Under the pieces are notes generated by a model. It was not told the origin of the DNA, did no database searches, and saw only the letters and a list, made by a program, of their open reading frames with translations. From NCBI RefSeq assembly GCF_963678635.1, contig NC_087065.1, positions 66,493,374-66,557,373 on the forward strand: a DNA stretch of 64,000 nucleotides, read 5' to 3'. Source of the stretch: Symsagittifera roscoffensis (lineage: Eukaryota; Xenacoelomorpha; Acoela; Convolutidae). Shown piece after piece: positions 45,351 to 56,589 of this stretch (position 1 is its first letter; every line of letters starts with the position of its first letter). Both the position numbers and the translations under genes were made by a program.

Positions 45351-46950
45351 TTGGTTGTTGTCTTGTGTTTTGTAATTTAATTTCTTTGCATCTAAAAATT
45401 TTGTTTTAAAGAAACAGGAACAAAGAGATAAGGTATTAAAAAATTTTGTTACAAAATTGAAAAGGTAAATTTTCTTTGAAAATTTGTTGAAAAACTTTGT
45501 TGAAAATCAAACTAATTATGCAATTGGTAAATATTTTTACAAAATTTTGTTGTAAAGGTGGCTAAAAAACTAAACCAATTTTAACATCTTGTAAGAAAAA
45601 TTCATAATATATTTTTTGCACACATGATAAAAAATTAATCACAATTTAAAAACTTTCTGTTTTTTTTTGCCTTATAAAAAAAAATTTTTTTATACTTTTT
45701 TTAGCACACATGTTAAAAAAATCAAAGAAAATCTGGCAAATTAAGAAAAATCTCATTAATTATTTTAATGAAGATTTTGTGAATTGTGAATTGAAAAAAA
45801 ATTGTGACAAGATTTTCTTGCACTGTTGAAAAATAAAATTTAAGAATTTCTTTGTTCTGATTTTGATCAATACGAAATTCATTTTTTGCGTGTATATTGA
45901 TCAAAAATATCAAAAAAACAACGTATTAAGATAGTGAAAAGCACTCAAAGTCATCAATTATGAAAAAGATTTAGAATATGCATAAGACTTTTGCGTTTTT
46001 TGCGTTTTTTTGCGTTTTTCGAATATGCATAAGTTATGTTCTTGCATTTTTGCAAAACCACGAAAAAACTTGCATCTAACACAAAATTTTTATGAAAACT
46101 TTTGCATACTTATTCAAAAGCCAAAACAATTTTTGCATCTTGTAGAAAAAGTTAATTAAAAATTCTGCAAATTTGTTGAAAAAATCAAAGTAAATCTCGC
46201 AAAATAATAAAATTTAATTGAATCTTTTCGAGTTTTAAAGAAATAGATAACAAGATCTCCTTGCATTGTTAAAATTTTAAATTTTAAGACTTTTTTGTAC
46301 CAAGTTTTATCAGTAAAAAATCTATTTTTGAAAGTATCTAAATCAAAAACATCAGAGAAACAGTGTATTAGGATACGAAAAAGCACTCAAAGTTATCAAT
46401 ACTGATAATTTCTAAACAATAAGAAAAAAAAGTTAGATTTTTGCAAATGTATATTTTTTTACTATGAAAAAAAATGCGTTCTGCAATAAATTTTCTGTAT
46501 ATTACGCATATTTTTCTTAAAGTCATTAATTTTTTTACATCATGTAAAAAAAGTAACACAAATTTATTCGTTGAAAAGCATTTGAATTGAAATTTAATTA
46601 ACCTTGATTAGATTTTTATGAAGAAATAATCAAAAATTAGTAGAAAAATTGACCCTCTCAATTTTTACAGAACCATAATCACCAATAAAACAATCAATTA
46701 TTTTGATCAAATCAGATTCAGATTTCTAGTTTTGAATTTTTCGATTTCCGTCCTAATATCTCTGCCCAGAATTTGCGTAGATGCAAGTTTTTGATTATTT
46801 TGGTTAGAACTTGGATAATGTTTTTCAAACTTTTTCCGAACAAGTCGTTTCCTTGATACGCATGGTGTTTTTCTGCTATTTTCCATCGTATATTATACTG
46901 AACTCCGCAACTAAGCTGATTGAATACTCTCCCAACACTCTAACAACACT
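45351..46950. other. AT-rich low-complexity stretch inside the element, no gene
   Basis: Dominated by A- and T-runs; TTTTGCG is repeated three times near 45990-46015, flanked by two ATATGCATAA blocks. Minus-strand frames at 45722, 46156 and 46368 are Phe/Ile/Lys-rich noise. Confidence 0.5.
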
Positions 46951-47511
46951 CTAAAAGAATTTGTGTTTGTACAAAAAGTAAAGACAATCAATTGCTTGAT
47001 ATATGTATTGATATTTGTCTAATCTCTGAAGAATTCGGCAAAAAGATGTTCCATTTAATATTATATGAAATTTGCAATTTCCCAAGGAACAGAAAGAATC
47101 GTGAGTAGAAACGCAATAATCTTGGGTTACTATGTATTTTTTGTAAAATTCGTTGGAAACAGAAGTAAACAATGATTTACTATTATAATCTGAATAAAAG
47201 CTGGGAAGAGCTTGACACATAGCAACTGCCATTGGGAAAAAGGATTTTGCATAAAATGGTGGAGTTATTTAGTAGTAGTAGCGCCTACGCGGTTTCCATA
47301 TAGGCCCTTCCACATATCGAAATCGCGATGACTCATACTCAAAATCATTTCTCTCATTTCTCCTTATCTGATCAGTTTGCTCTTCAAAATAAACTCGAGA
47401 AAAGTTGATAACCCAATTATATTGAATTTTCAAAAAATCAAAAAAAATTGGGAGATTTGTTTGGTTCAAAAATCCTACAAGAAGAAAATGTATTTTGAAC
47501 CGCGCTTTCAA
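46951..47511 (-). pseudogene. Unrecognised leftward gene of the element
   Basis: Two frames, 47511-47269 (80 codons) and 47232-46951 (93 codons), are in the same phase with one TAA between, so a single ~186-residue protein broken by one stop is likely. The first part ends in a basic-aromatic K-P-R-R-R-Y-Y-Y; the second has several Cys, Phe and Tyr residues. It is divergent from the 47562 gene. A structural protein is conceivable from the Arg/Tyr tract, but nothing identifies it. Confidence 0.4.
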
Positions 47512-47561
47512 CTATTAAAATAAATGAATTGGGACAATTTGAAAAATCCGAACAAGTCTGA

Positions 47562-47921
47562 CTTGGTGAAAAAGTAGGAGAAAAAATATCCGCAATACGA
47601 AAAACTGTTATTCACGATGCTGAAAATGTTGGACTCGTACCTATATATGAAGGCAAATCTGGTAAAAAATCAACTATGGATCATGAGATCGACATCTGTA
47701 ATAGAGTATATGAAATAGCAACATACAACATGAGGAGGGTTTATGTCACAGTCAGGAAGTACTTTGTGAACAAGCCACCCTACAATCAAAATCGACTCTT
47801 CACTGCAAAGCAAAATGACTTGAAGCAAGTTGCATATGTCAACTATACTTTGAATGAATTCAATGAACTGTTCCAAATATTGGGAGACTTTATGTTAGTT
47901 GATAATTGTGAACCTCAGTAA
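47562..47921 (+). pseudogene. Unrecognised rightward gene of the element
   Basis: A frame of 119 codons open from a TGA at 47559 to TAA 47919. Protein-like throughout (V-I-H-D-A-E-N-V-G-L-V-P-I-Y-E-G-K, then V-R-K-Y-F-V-N-K-P-P-Y). The frame continues upstream of the TGA, so the native protein was probably longer; alternatively the ATG at 47676 is used. No known domain recognised. Confidence 0.45.
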
Positions 47922-48396
47922 TGCTTAGTGGTGTTTTTTATGTTTGAAACAGTATTCTTTTTATACTATTTTTTTCACTGAAGTGTATATTTAAAGCTAT
48001 GATATCTGAGAAAAATTCAGAAAAAACGTACAATTTACTTCAAATTGACATGAAATATTAATCAAATATCAGTTAATTTTCAAGTTTCTGCTTGAGAAAT
48101 TACAAAAAAACTTGTTTAAGTAAATTTGGTCTGATTTGAACAAACTTACAAACAATAATGTAGTTGAAAACCTTATGAATATTTTTTAAATTTCTGTTTT
48201 TCTAATTTCTAATTTCTTTGGTTGTTTTCAATTTTTTTTCACTTTAATTTGAGTTTTGATTGGCCATATCAATTTTCTAAAAATGATTGAAAAAGTTAAA
48301 AGTTTTTGAGCTTACGTTATTACATTACGAATTAGTTTAAAAATGATAAGACAATTCGAGTTTCTTAAATTTTTTCGTTTTTTTTTATTAAGAAAA

Positions 48397-48957
48397 ATGT
48401 TTCTATCAAAAGCGTTTTCATTGTCTGGAATGGACATTCTTCAGATTTTAAAGTTGAATTACTACAAAAAACTCTAAGAATGGTGGACAGATGACGTTGA
48501 AGGAGATTGTTTTAGTTTTAACTTGTATAGAAACAATGAAAGTTCAAAAATTTTGTTAAAAAGAAGGAGAGGATATTACAAAACGAAAAGTTTTGTCAGA
48601 TTTATCAACAATATAATTTTATTTAGAAGAATTAACTCAGATTGAGTTGTCTATTAATAAAAAATAAAACAAAGGAAGAGCTTATGAAATAAAAATTGGA
48701 GATAAGGAACATCATTTCGATTACTGTTTTGAATTTGATACAAATACAAAGTCTAGATTTGTCAGAATAGCTTTTATTTGATTATCCAAATTTATTAGAC
48801 TCCCGGTTATTTATACTACAATAAAAGAAAACAATGAAAACGTATATTTTGGTAATTTCTTTTTTCATTTGTTAGAAATAGAACAAAATAATAAAATTTT
48901 GATAGTAATTTCAAAATTTGAAATGAGTATCGAAAAAATGATATAAACCATACCAGA
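48397..48957 (+). pseudogene. Decayed unrecognised gene of the element
   Basis: From ATG 48397 a frame with one early TAA runs about 85 codons (W-W-T-D-D-V-E-G-D-C-F-S-F), then a shift leads into a second stretch with a TAA and a TGA (Y-E-I-K-I-G-D-K-E-H-H-F-D-Y-C-F-E-F) that ends about 48945. Four breaks in all. An ATTGG (CCAAT) box lies at 48259-48263, as for the other rightward genes. Family unknown. Confidence 0.4.
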
Positions 48958-49145
48958 AATCTCACTTTGGTGTCCACACAAGAAATCTATAAGTTAATTA
49001 TGTTAGAAAATTTTTCAATAAAAGTGGTTGATTGGGAAGATTCATAAACATACCTTTGTTCTGATCTATAAAATATTTTAAATCTGTGAATATTTCATTC
49101 TGATTGCTTAATACTACAAATATTACAAGTGAAGGAATGCTCGAC

Positions 49146-49296
49146 TCTGATTGGATGATATCAAAGAGGAAAAAAAATTCCTAATAAAAAATGCTCGAAT
49201 CTGATTGGTTGAAATCAAAAAAGATAAAACTTTCTTTATGAGAAATTCTCGATTCTAATTGGTTCTTGCTTTTGAGAACTCCAGGTTAGATTGGAT
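49146..49296 (+). promoter_or_regulatory. Array of four CCAAT boxes (ATTGG orientation)
   Basis: ATTGG cores start at 49150, 49204, 49258 and 49290 (spacing 54, 54, 32), within a repeated GCTCGAxTCTGATTGG unit; two decayed copies (TGATTGC near 49101, TGATTTT near 49336) flank them. They lie 165-310 bases before the 49461 zinc-finger gene. Confidence 0.65.
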
Positions 49297-49460
49297 GTTT
49301 TTTTTCAACTTGTCCAAGTAGCATGTTATCCATTCTGATTTTGTTGAGAAATTTGTTGTCTTTTCTTACTTGTATTTAATTTTTGAGACTATTAAACTTT
49401 TCTTATCTAAAATTGCAAGACATTCTAAATCTCCCATTTGTTCTCAAGTTCTTTTGAGAG

Positions 49461-49927
49461 GTGCAGTCACTGAAGAGAAACGAAAGAGTTGAATGTTTTG
49501 AGTGTGGCAGAGAATACACACGTAAAGACGTGTCAAGACATCGTAGAACAAGTGGTGTTTTGAAATGTTCGAATCGTAACTTTTATAACTATAGCAGCGA
49601 GGAACTCGCTAATCTTTTCAAGAAGAACCATTGTCAACAGAATGTTAAATTATGTGCTCAGCAGTCTCCAAACACACTTCAAGAGAAGGTAAAAGTATTT
49701 TTTTTTAAAAACATAGAAATTACTATGATATTAACTTTTACTGAGTCTGAAGTACAATTGTGATGAATTTGAAAAATTCTAGTAAAAATTAAGCAGTTTT
49801 TTCATCACAATTCTTGATCTGTCATTTTTTTTATTCAAAGGTTTTGACTGACTATACAGACAGCAAAAATCTATTACAAATAGTTGTGGAAAACTTCATG
49901 GAACTTCTTAATCTTTATCAACAGTAA
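49461..49927 (+). CDS. Small zinc-finger protein gene, probably two exons
   Basis: Exon 1 (49461-49688, 76 codons) has C-F-E-C-G-R-E-Y-T-R-K-D-V-S-R-H-R at residues ~13-29 followed by another Cys, a C2H2/C2HC-type finger like the first finger of the element's polymerase (C-E-D-C-G-x-x-Y-x-R). The track frame reads on into Phe/Lys-rich noise, but AAG|GTAAAAG at 49688/49689 is a donor and TTTTTATTCAAAG|G at 49840/49841 a good acceptor. Joining them in phase 0 adds 28 codons (V-L-T-D-Y-T-D-S, then an amphipathic helix) to a TAA at 49925. Intron 152 bases. Product about 104 residues, likely nucleic-acid binding. Intact if spliced. Confidence 0.5.
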
Positions 49928-50908
49928 AAACTCCATTGGTTGCAAGCTTGCGGAGACTTTGTTGCCATAAGTTTGCAAAAAAAGTCTATATCATACGCTA
50001 ATAAGTGGTTAAGTATTTGTTTAACAACTGTAAAAAACTGGATATTTGTAGAACATCGATCAATTGAAAGGTTTGCCTAGTTATCAGTTTAAAGTTTCCC
50101 TGTTTAGTGATTGTAAAAGTGTTCATAGAGTAGTGCGTTATTAAACAGATGATGGGGGTTGAGTTATTAAGATTTATAAGATTCTACTGTTTTAAGTTTA
50201 ACAATTTCAGAAAAAACATTTCCTATATTTACTTCAATATAGAAAATCAGATGTGAAACAGCAATATACTGTTATCAGGTTGAAAAAATAATTTAAAGAC
50301 ATTTAGCAAAAGGTTAATGTAATAATTCAGCTTCGGATTATTGAACGTTCGTTGAAACGATACATTTTTCTATCTAAAATTCAATTTTCAAGCAAAATTT
50401 TATACAAATTGGATTGATTTGGTAGATAGTAGATAAAGCAGAAACTGAGAAAATGCCAAAATCAGATAAAAACTCAATTTAATGCATTAGAAATTTTGAG
50501 ATAATTTTGATAAAAATTAGCTTATAAAATATATCTTGAGAAAAAATCCGACATAAAAAGTGTCAAAGATTTTTATTTATGCGTAATTCATTAGTAAAGT
50601 TTGTTATGATTTGATAAAATAGATAAATTTTTATTAAAAATTAGATGTTTTGAGGATAATTTTTGTTAAATGAACCCAATCCGACATCTTTCAAGATCTA
50701 CAAATCATTATTTTTCTACAATAGAGATTTTGCTTTTTTAAAATTTGAAAAAAATACAATTTATCCAGTTTGCACCTTGACTTCCTTTGCTAAACTATTT
50801 TTTTTCAAACGCGCTCATTTAGAAATTTTTAGATATTGTAGATGTTAGAAATCTTGCGTATTTCCATCAAAAATTAAGAAAAAAAAGTGTTTCTTAAAAA
50901 CTAACTTG
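49928..50908. other. No gene seen
   Basis: AT-rich; only short Phe/Lys-rich frames (such as 50663-50848). Nothing supported. Confidence 0.5.
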
Positions 50909-52165
50909 CAAGAAAAGTGATAGTTATTGATCTTAAGAGTTGAATTTTCGCCTAATTAAATGACTGTAGCAACTGAAAAAGGGAACCCTGAGGAAGACTT
51001 TTACAATTTTTTTCAAAATAATCAGACGGCATCAGATCTAATTTCATCTCTGCCAGCAAATTGTTTGTTCAATTGACACTAATTTCTTCCTAAAATCTCC
51101 AGTTCTGACTAAATTTTCTTGCAAACTGTGTTCAATAGCGAAAACATGCATTAAGCAAAAAGCAAGAATAACCTTAAAACACTGAACATTTCTACGGAAA
51201 ATCATGATAAAATAACTATTTTGTCAAGGAAAGTGATAGTTATTGATCCCAAAAGTTGTATTTTTGCTTAAATATTTTTCTGTACTAACTAACAAAGGGA
51301 ACCTTGAGGAAAACATTTACAGTTTTAATCGTAATAATCAGAGGGTATCTGTTCTAATTTCATCTCTGTCAGCAAATTGTTCGTTCAACTGATACTATTT
51401 TCCTCCAAATTTCTACAGTTCTGACTAACTTTTCTTGCAAAGTGTGTTCAATAGCGAAAACATGCATTAAGCAAAAAGCAAGAATAACCTTAAAACATTG
51501 AACATTTCTACGGAAATTTATGATAAAATAACTATTTTTGTCAAGAAAAGTGATAGTTATTGATCCCAAAAGTTGTATTTTTGGTTAAATATTTTACTGT
51601 ACTAACTAAAAAAGGGAACCTTGAGGAAAACATTTGCAGTTTTAATCGTAAAAATCAGACGGTATCTGTTCTAATTTCATCTCTGCCAGCAAATTGTTTG
51701 TTCAACTGATACTATTTCCCTCCTAATTTCTACAGTTCTGACTAACTTTTTCTTGCAAAGTGTGTTCAATAGCGAAAACATGCATTAAGCAAAAAACAAG
51801 AATAACCTTAAAACATTGAACATTTCTACGGAAAATCATGATAAAATAACTATTTTTGTCAAGAAAAGTGAAAGTTATTGATCCCAAAAGTTGTATTTTT
51901 GCTTAAATATTTTACTGTACTAACTAAAAAAGGGAACCTTGAGGAAAGCATTTACAGTTTTAATCTTAATAATCAGACGGTATCTGTTCTAATTTCATCT
52001 CTGTCAGCAAATTGTTTGTTCAACTGATACTATTTCCCTCCTAACTTCTACAGTTCTGAATAACTTTTCTTGTAAACTGTGTTCAAAAGCGAGAACATGC
52101 ATTAAGCAAAAAGTAAGAATAACCTTGAAACAAAGAACATTTCTACGGAAAATCATGAAACTTAA
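50909..52165. repeat. Tandem array, four units of ~317 bp
   Basis: Units begin with CAAGAAAAGTGATAGTTATT at 50909, 51225, 51542 and 51860 (spacing 316, 317, 318). The two middle units are the most alike; the first is the most diverged and the last loses similarity after about 52160. Each holds GGGAACCTTGAGGAAA and ATAGCGAAAACATGCATTAA. Non-coding. Confidence 0.9.
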
Positions 52166-52869
52166 GTTGCAGAAGCAACAAAGAGAAAATAATCAGTTAT
52201 GAAGAAGATTTTGTTGAATTTGAGCCTAAAATTTGAGTCATTTTGATCATATCGAATAAATTTCTAGGAAAAAATTACTCCACTTTTACTCAATTTTAGC
52301 AGCAAAATCTTGATTTTTTGTCATGGATCTGAAATTTATTACTACTAACGTGAAAAAACTTCTCAGAAGTTGTAATTTTTGTACAAATTTGTTAATCATT
52401 GAGAAAAAACAGTTAAATCATGGAGTTTGATCTAGAAATTTCGTAGATTGTTGCTCTTAATAATCATTTGAGTTTCAATTCTCCATGAATTGGACAAAAA
52501 ATCAGTTTATTACCAAAAAGGTTGAAATTGGAAAAACTTGTATAGATTCGATTAATTTTTTTTACTCTCTCAAAAATGACGATTTATTTCACTATTTTGC
52601 CAAGAAATTGGAAGTTTCAATATTAATTCAGCTATCATGAGCTTTATATAACTCGCTTTCTAGCTCAAATCATGCTAGAATTTATCGTATTTCAATTTTT
52701 TTTCTTTGAAAATTTTGGAAAAGTCCTAAACTTTTTTCAATATTTTGTATGATTTTGAACTCAATTTTAGGTTCCATACGTACGTATATTGTTTCAATTA
52801 GATCAGAAGCAACAAAAAATTTAAACAAAACTATGAGATTACTTGAAATTTTTGCAGTTTTTTCCAAAA
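52166..52869. other. No gene seen
   Basis: AT-rich, short frames only, leading into the right TIR. Confidence 0.45.
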
Positions 52870-53516
52870 ACTTAAACTTTTGCAAATTTTTTTTTCTCAA
52901 AAATTTGACTTTTTTAGAAGTTTCAGTAGGTTTCAGCATTGTTTTAATTAGATAGAAAGTAAGATTTTCTAAAAAAAGTAGGGCGAATTATAGCTAACCT
53001 TATCGTGTTTTGAAGTTTTTTTAAAAACTTTTCAATTTTTTTGATAAAAATTCCAAGCTTTTACCCAAAAATTCTTACCATTGACCTACCATGTATCAAA
53101 AACTAATTAAAAGTCCTTCATTACACAATCTACACGTAACTAACCTTTGCTTTTTACGCATTAGATAACACGCGCCAAAAATTTTGCGAAAAACTAGACA
53201 TTTCAACCCAAAAACAAAAAAAAAACTAAGTTATTCTTACCGTTATCTTAGCATCGCACAAACCATAAAACCTTGCCGTTGGTATTCCCTATCTTAATAC
53301 ATTGTAGACTCTATACTCAATGTTAATACATAGCTGGGAGACCGGATGCTCTATTCCCTATCTTAAAACATGGGGGTCTCCCACCTTCCCCCCACTTTAG
53401 CCTCAACATCTACTACTAAGGACCTCTTTCCTAGGATTTTGCTTTATGTGAGGACAACCTCTCCCTTAGGATTTGTATTTTTGTATTTTTCTTTCAAGTT
53501 TTTATTATATGCATGT
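52870..53516 (-). repeat. Right terminal inverted repeat
   Basis: Inverted copy of 38698-39350, ending ...ATATGCATGT. It holds the same CACTTTAGCCTCAACATC and GAGGACAACCTCTCC blocks. Differences between the arms indicate an old insertion. Confidence 0.9.
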
Positions 53517-53521
53517 TAAAA

Positions 53522-54256
53522 CCTCTATGGCGCTCTTGAAGTGCTTGTTTTTTGCACCACAAATCATCATCGTTTTTTTTATTCATATCATACAGAAACC
53601 ATTTCAATCTAGGTTCCAACAACCAAAAATTTTCAAAATGTTTTCCTGGGAACTGGTTCAAATTTTCTGAGATTTTTTTGAATTTCGAGTGATTAATGCA
53701 ATCGAAAACGTTCTTTTACATAAGATAGATGGATATTGGTCAATTAAAAAAAACTTAATTTTATTGTCAAAACCGGATGTGGAAGCTTATATTTAGCGCT
53801 TCCTTGCTCAGAAAAGTTTTCTAGTAATTTTTGAATCATAATTGAGGGAAAAACTAGAAAAAACTTTATAAATTTAAAGATTGTTTTCGATTTTGTTTGT
53901 TTTTGATTGATAGTAGAAAAATTTTGACAACAATCTCTAAGTCGCTATCTACACGTTTTTATTTTTTTTTTCAGCTCATGATCCACCAAAAACGTCAGTA
54001 CATTTAATAAAAAAGAGAAAATATAATGTGTTTTTTTGTATTTTTAAGATTTTGTCTGGATTATTTTGTAATAAATGCACAACAACCGGATATCCTTGGT
54101 TTAAGGTTATTTGTTTTCGTATATGATTGATTTTTTTATTTCTGTTGTTTTTGGTTGCCATTAAATTACTTCTGCTGCTGCTGCTGGTGGTGATGGTGAC
54201 TTTGTTGAGACTCTTTTTTTAATTTTTTTTCTATACAAATATCTTGAAACAATGTA
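53522..54256. other. No gene seen; short CTG/GTG microsatellite
   Basis: AT-rich. A (CTG)5(GTG)2 microsatellite with variants lies at 54172-54200. Confidence 0.5.
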
Positions 54257-55115
54257 TCCCAGGTTGACCAAAATATCTAATCATACAATTTCTATATATG
54301 AGAAACTTCTTGAATACAAATTTATACAATTCCATACATACAGAAAACTGTATGAAATGTCAATGATAAGCATTTTTCCATACTTGAAATTTGTATAATA
54401 GGTGTTTTTCCGTGAACCAAAAAGTTAATTTTTTGTTTCTAAATTTTGGGTTGTGTTTGTAACCGAACACAGGTGACAAAGACCTTGGTTTACTTAAAGC
54501 ACCAAAGGTTGGATGGTTTTGCATTTACAATGCATAGAAAGCGACCTACATTGTCTAAGCCCTGTCTTTCCCAAAAGATATACGGAAAGTACCAAACTTT
54601 TAAAATTTGGCAAAAATTTTCAACGATGATTGTTTTAAAAATTTGACTTTTCAAATTATCAGGCATTGACCAAGGCATATATAAACACGCCATTCAAAAC
54701 AAAATACGAATTTTCAGCCTTTTCGAAAATAAATTATGAAGCGAAAAGGAAAAAAAAACCCAACATTATCGTATCCAGGACTACGTTATGCACACAAAAA
54801 ATTAACTTGAAAAAAAAATGTTTGAAGCAAATTCAAAATTACCCGTAAAAAAACTTGTGTCGCCATCAAAAAATGCCAGTCATACTATTTTCATATATGG
54901 GAAATGTATTTTAAGCATGTTTTTCAAAAAACAAAAACCTCACTTTTATTATAACCATACTGTTTTTTTCGAATCAAACAGCCGCAGAAATTAGTTAATA
55001 TCTTTTTTCAATCAATTTTTGAAACTGTATGAAAATTATATGACAAACTTTTTTCCACACTTGATGCCCTGAATTGTATGATACGCAACTTCCGTGTATG
55101 GAGGTCAACCCGAGG
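54257..55115. mobile_element. TA-flanked MITE, ~859 bp
   Basis: The ends TCCCAGGTTGACC and CCTCGGGTTGACC (right end read on the minus strand) are inverted and each is flanked by TA, as in Tc1/mariner-type elements. A second inverted block, ATCATACAATT, lies 12-20 bases further in on both sides. No transposase frame; the frames at 54446-54848 are not convincing. Confidence 0.55.
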
Positions 55116-55631
55116 TATTAAACGAATGAAACAATCAATTCAGAGAAATTTGCAAATAGTAGAAAGATTAATTGATATCACAAGCTTTTCTCATTCTAAG
55201 TGAATGGAACAACTGATGCACGCTCATCTAATAACCACTAAAACAAAAACTAGTGCATATATTATATGCAAGTTTTCTAGGAAATAATCGTTTTCTCCCA
55301 ACAACTCAACTATTTCATCTTGTATACAAATAAAAGTAATTGTTCTGTAAAATATCCCAAGGGCGCTGTTTTTGTCAACTTAGATATGCGAAAACATAGT
55401 TGTCTTCAAAATAAGATCTGTAATCTTGATTATAGATATTTTTCTAGTATTTCTTCGGGTCTTGCTCTGGTAGCATGTTTTCAGACGTTCTCAACGTGAT
55501 CTTATAATCGATTATTTTTGTTATTTTGTAGAGACTGACAATAAAAATCCTGACAATATATTTGTTGTGCATGTCTAAAACATTGAACATATTCAGTAGA
55601 ACAAATACAGCGATTATTAAGCTTCCAGCAA
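55116..55631. other. No gene seen; TATAATCGATTAT motif
   Basis: AT-rich. Near 55500-55550 a TTATAATCGATTATTTTTGT stretch resembles the end of the inverted-repeat element at 17471-18332, so a fragment of that family may be present. Confidence 0.4.
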
Positions 55632-55704
55632 GTCCGCATAGACTAACGGATAAGGCGTCTGACTTCGAATCAGAAGATTGTGGCTTCGAATCCCTCTGTG
55701 GTCG
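55632..55704 (+). tRNA. tRNA-Arg(TCG)-like sequence, probably a pseudogene or SINE head
   Basis: 73 bases fold as a cloverleaf. The anticodon stem TCTGA/TCAGA is perfect around the loop CTTCGAA (anticodon TCG). The acceptor GTCCGCA pairs with TGTGGTC except for one T-T. The T arm (GTGGC/CCCTC) has two mismatches and the D stem one. The A box (TAGACTAACGG) and B box (GCTTCGAATCC) are recognisable, and TTTTT at 55707-55711 is a Pol III terminator. The stem mismatches argue against a working tRNA, and the hairpin-rich tail that follows suggests a SINE. Confidence 0.6.
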
Positions 55705-55719
55705 ACTTTTTAATATTAA

Positions 55720-55906
55720 ATCTTGCGCCGTTTGTGAGCGGTTTTTTTAGATAAACCGCTCAAAACCGTTCAAATCTTGCGCGGTTTTTGAGCGGTTTTT
55801 TTAGATAAACCGTTCAAAAACCGCTCAAACCGCTCATTTTGAAGCAAGATTTTGAGCGTAATTGTCTAAAAAAATTGCTCAAACCGCTCAAATCTTGCTT
55901 CAAATT
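55720..55906. repeat. GAGCGG hairpin repeats
   Basis: The hairpin GAGCGGTTT...AAACCGCTC recurs several times, first at 55736-55762, and TCTTGCGC/TCTTGCTTCAAAT blocks alternate with it. It directly follows the tRNA-like unit. Confidence 0.75.
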
Positions 55907-56389
55907 AGATGAAAAATCTCGACTCGGGTTTCACAGTTAATAATAAAAACTACTTTCAATCACCTTGAAATGAAAATGAGACCATCATAATAAACATAGT
56001 AGAAATTAACCAACAAACTACCGATATAAACTGGTGAACCAAATTCAAGGCTCAAATTCACTGTGAATAACCGAAATTGATGAGTTTTTAATAGTTCTAC
56101 ACAAAATGCAATTTGAAAGCTCAGATAAAAAAGATACAGAAAGAAAACTAAGGAACTTTCTTCATCGTTGGATAGAAGATAACCTTTTGTTATTATGAAA
56201 CACCTACATTAAGATGGACCACGCACATAAGATAGAAAAATGCTACCTACAGCCTTCCCATGCAGTTAGCCAGTATCTCAGCGTAGATCCAAAACAAAAA
56301 AAATGCCAGCCATAAACACAAAATACTATATCAGTTCTATTAATTTTGTGTGACCGAAATTGAGCTATGAATTTTCGACGCCCGTTTTT
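55907..56389. other. No gene seen
   Basis: AT-rich sequence up to the gap. Confidence 0.5.
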
Positions 56390-56589
56390 NNNNNNNNNNN
56401 NNNNNNNNNNNNNNNNNNNNNNNNNNNNNNNNNNNNNNNNNNNNNNNNNNNNNNNNNNNNNNNNNNNNNNNNNNNNNNNNNNNNNNNNNNNNNNNNNNNN
56501 NNNNNNNNNNNNNNNNNNNNNNNNNNNNNNNNNNNNNNNNNNNNNNNNNNNNNNNNNNNNNNNNNNNNNNNNNNNNNNNNNNNNNNNNN
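56390..56589. other. Assembly gap (200 N)
   Basis: Exactly 200 N, the form of a scaffold gap of fixed nominal length. Frames spanning it are artefacts, and sequence continuity across it is an assembly claim. Confidence 0.98.

Larger units (their letters stand above)
38698..53516. mobile_element. Polinton/adintovirus-like DNA element, 14.8 kb, with long TIRs
   Basis: The element is defined by ~650-base terminal inverted repeats at 38698-39350 and 52870-53516 and a candidate 5-base target duplication TAAAA (38693-38697 and 53517-53521). Inside are a leftward family-B DNA polymerase and several short genes in the right arm. Polintons and adintoviruses are 10-20 kb, have long TIRs, encode a protein-primed PolB, and make 5-6-base target duplications. 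What differs: the ends are ACATGCATA rather than the usual AG start, and I could not recognise the retroviral-type integrase, packaging ATPase, maturation protease or capsid genes. The right arm is heavily decayed, so they may have eroded or this may be a distinct PolB element class. Confidence 0.8.

Noticed and set aside
47269-47511. Arg/Tyr-rich tail as a viral core or capsid protein
   Set aside because: The K-P-R-R-R-Y-Y-Y tract alone is too little; kept as unrecognised gene without a functional name.
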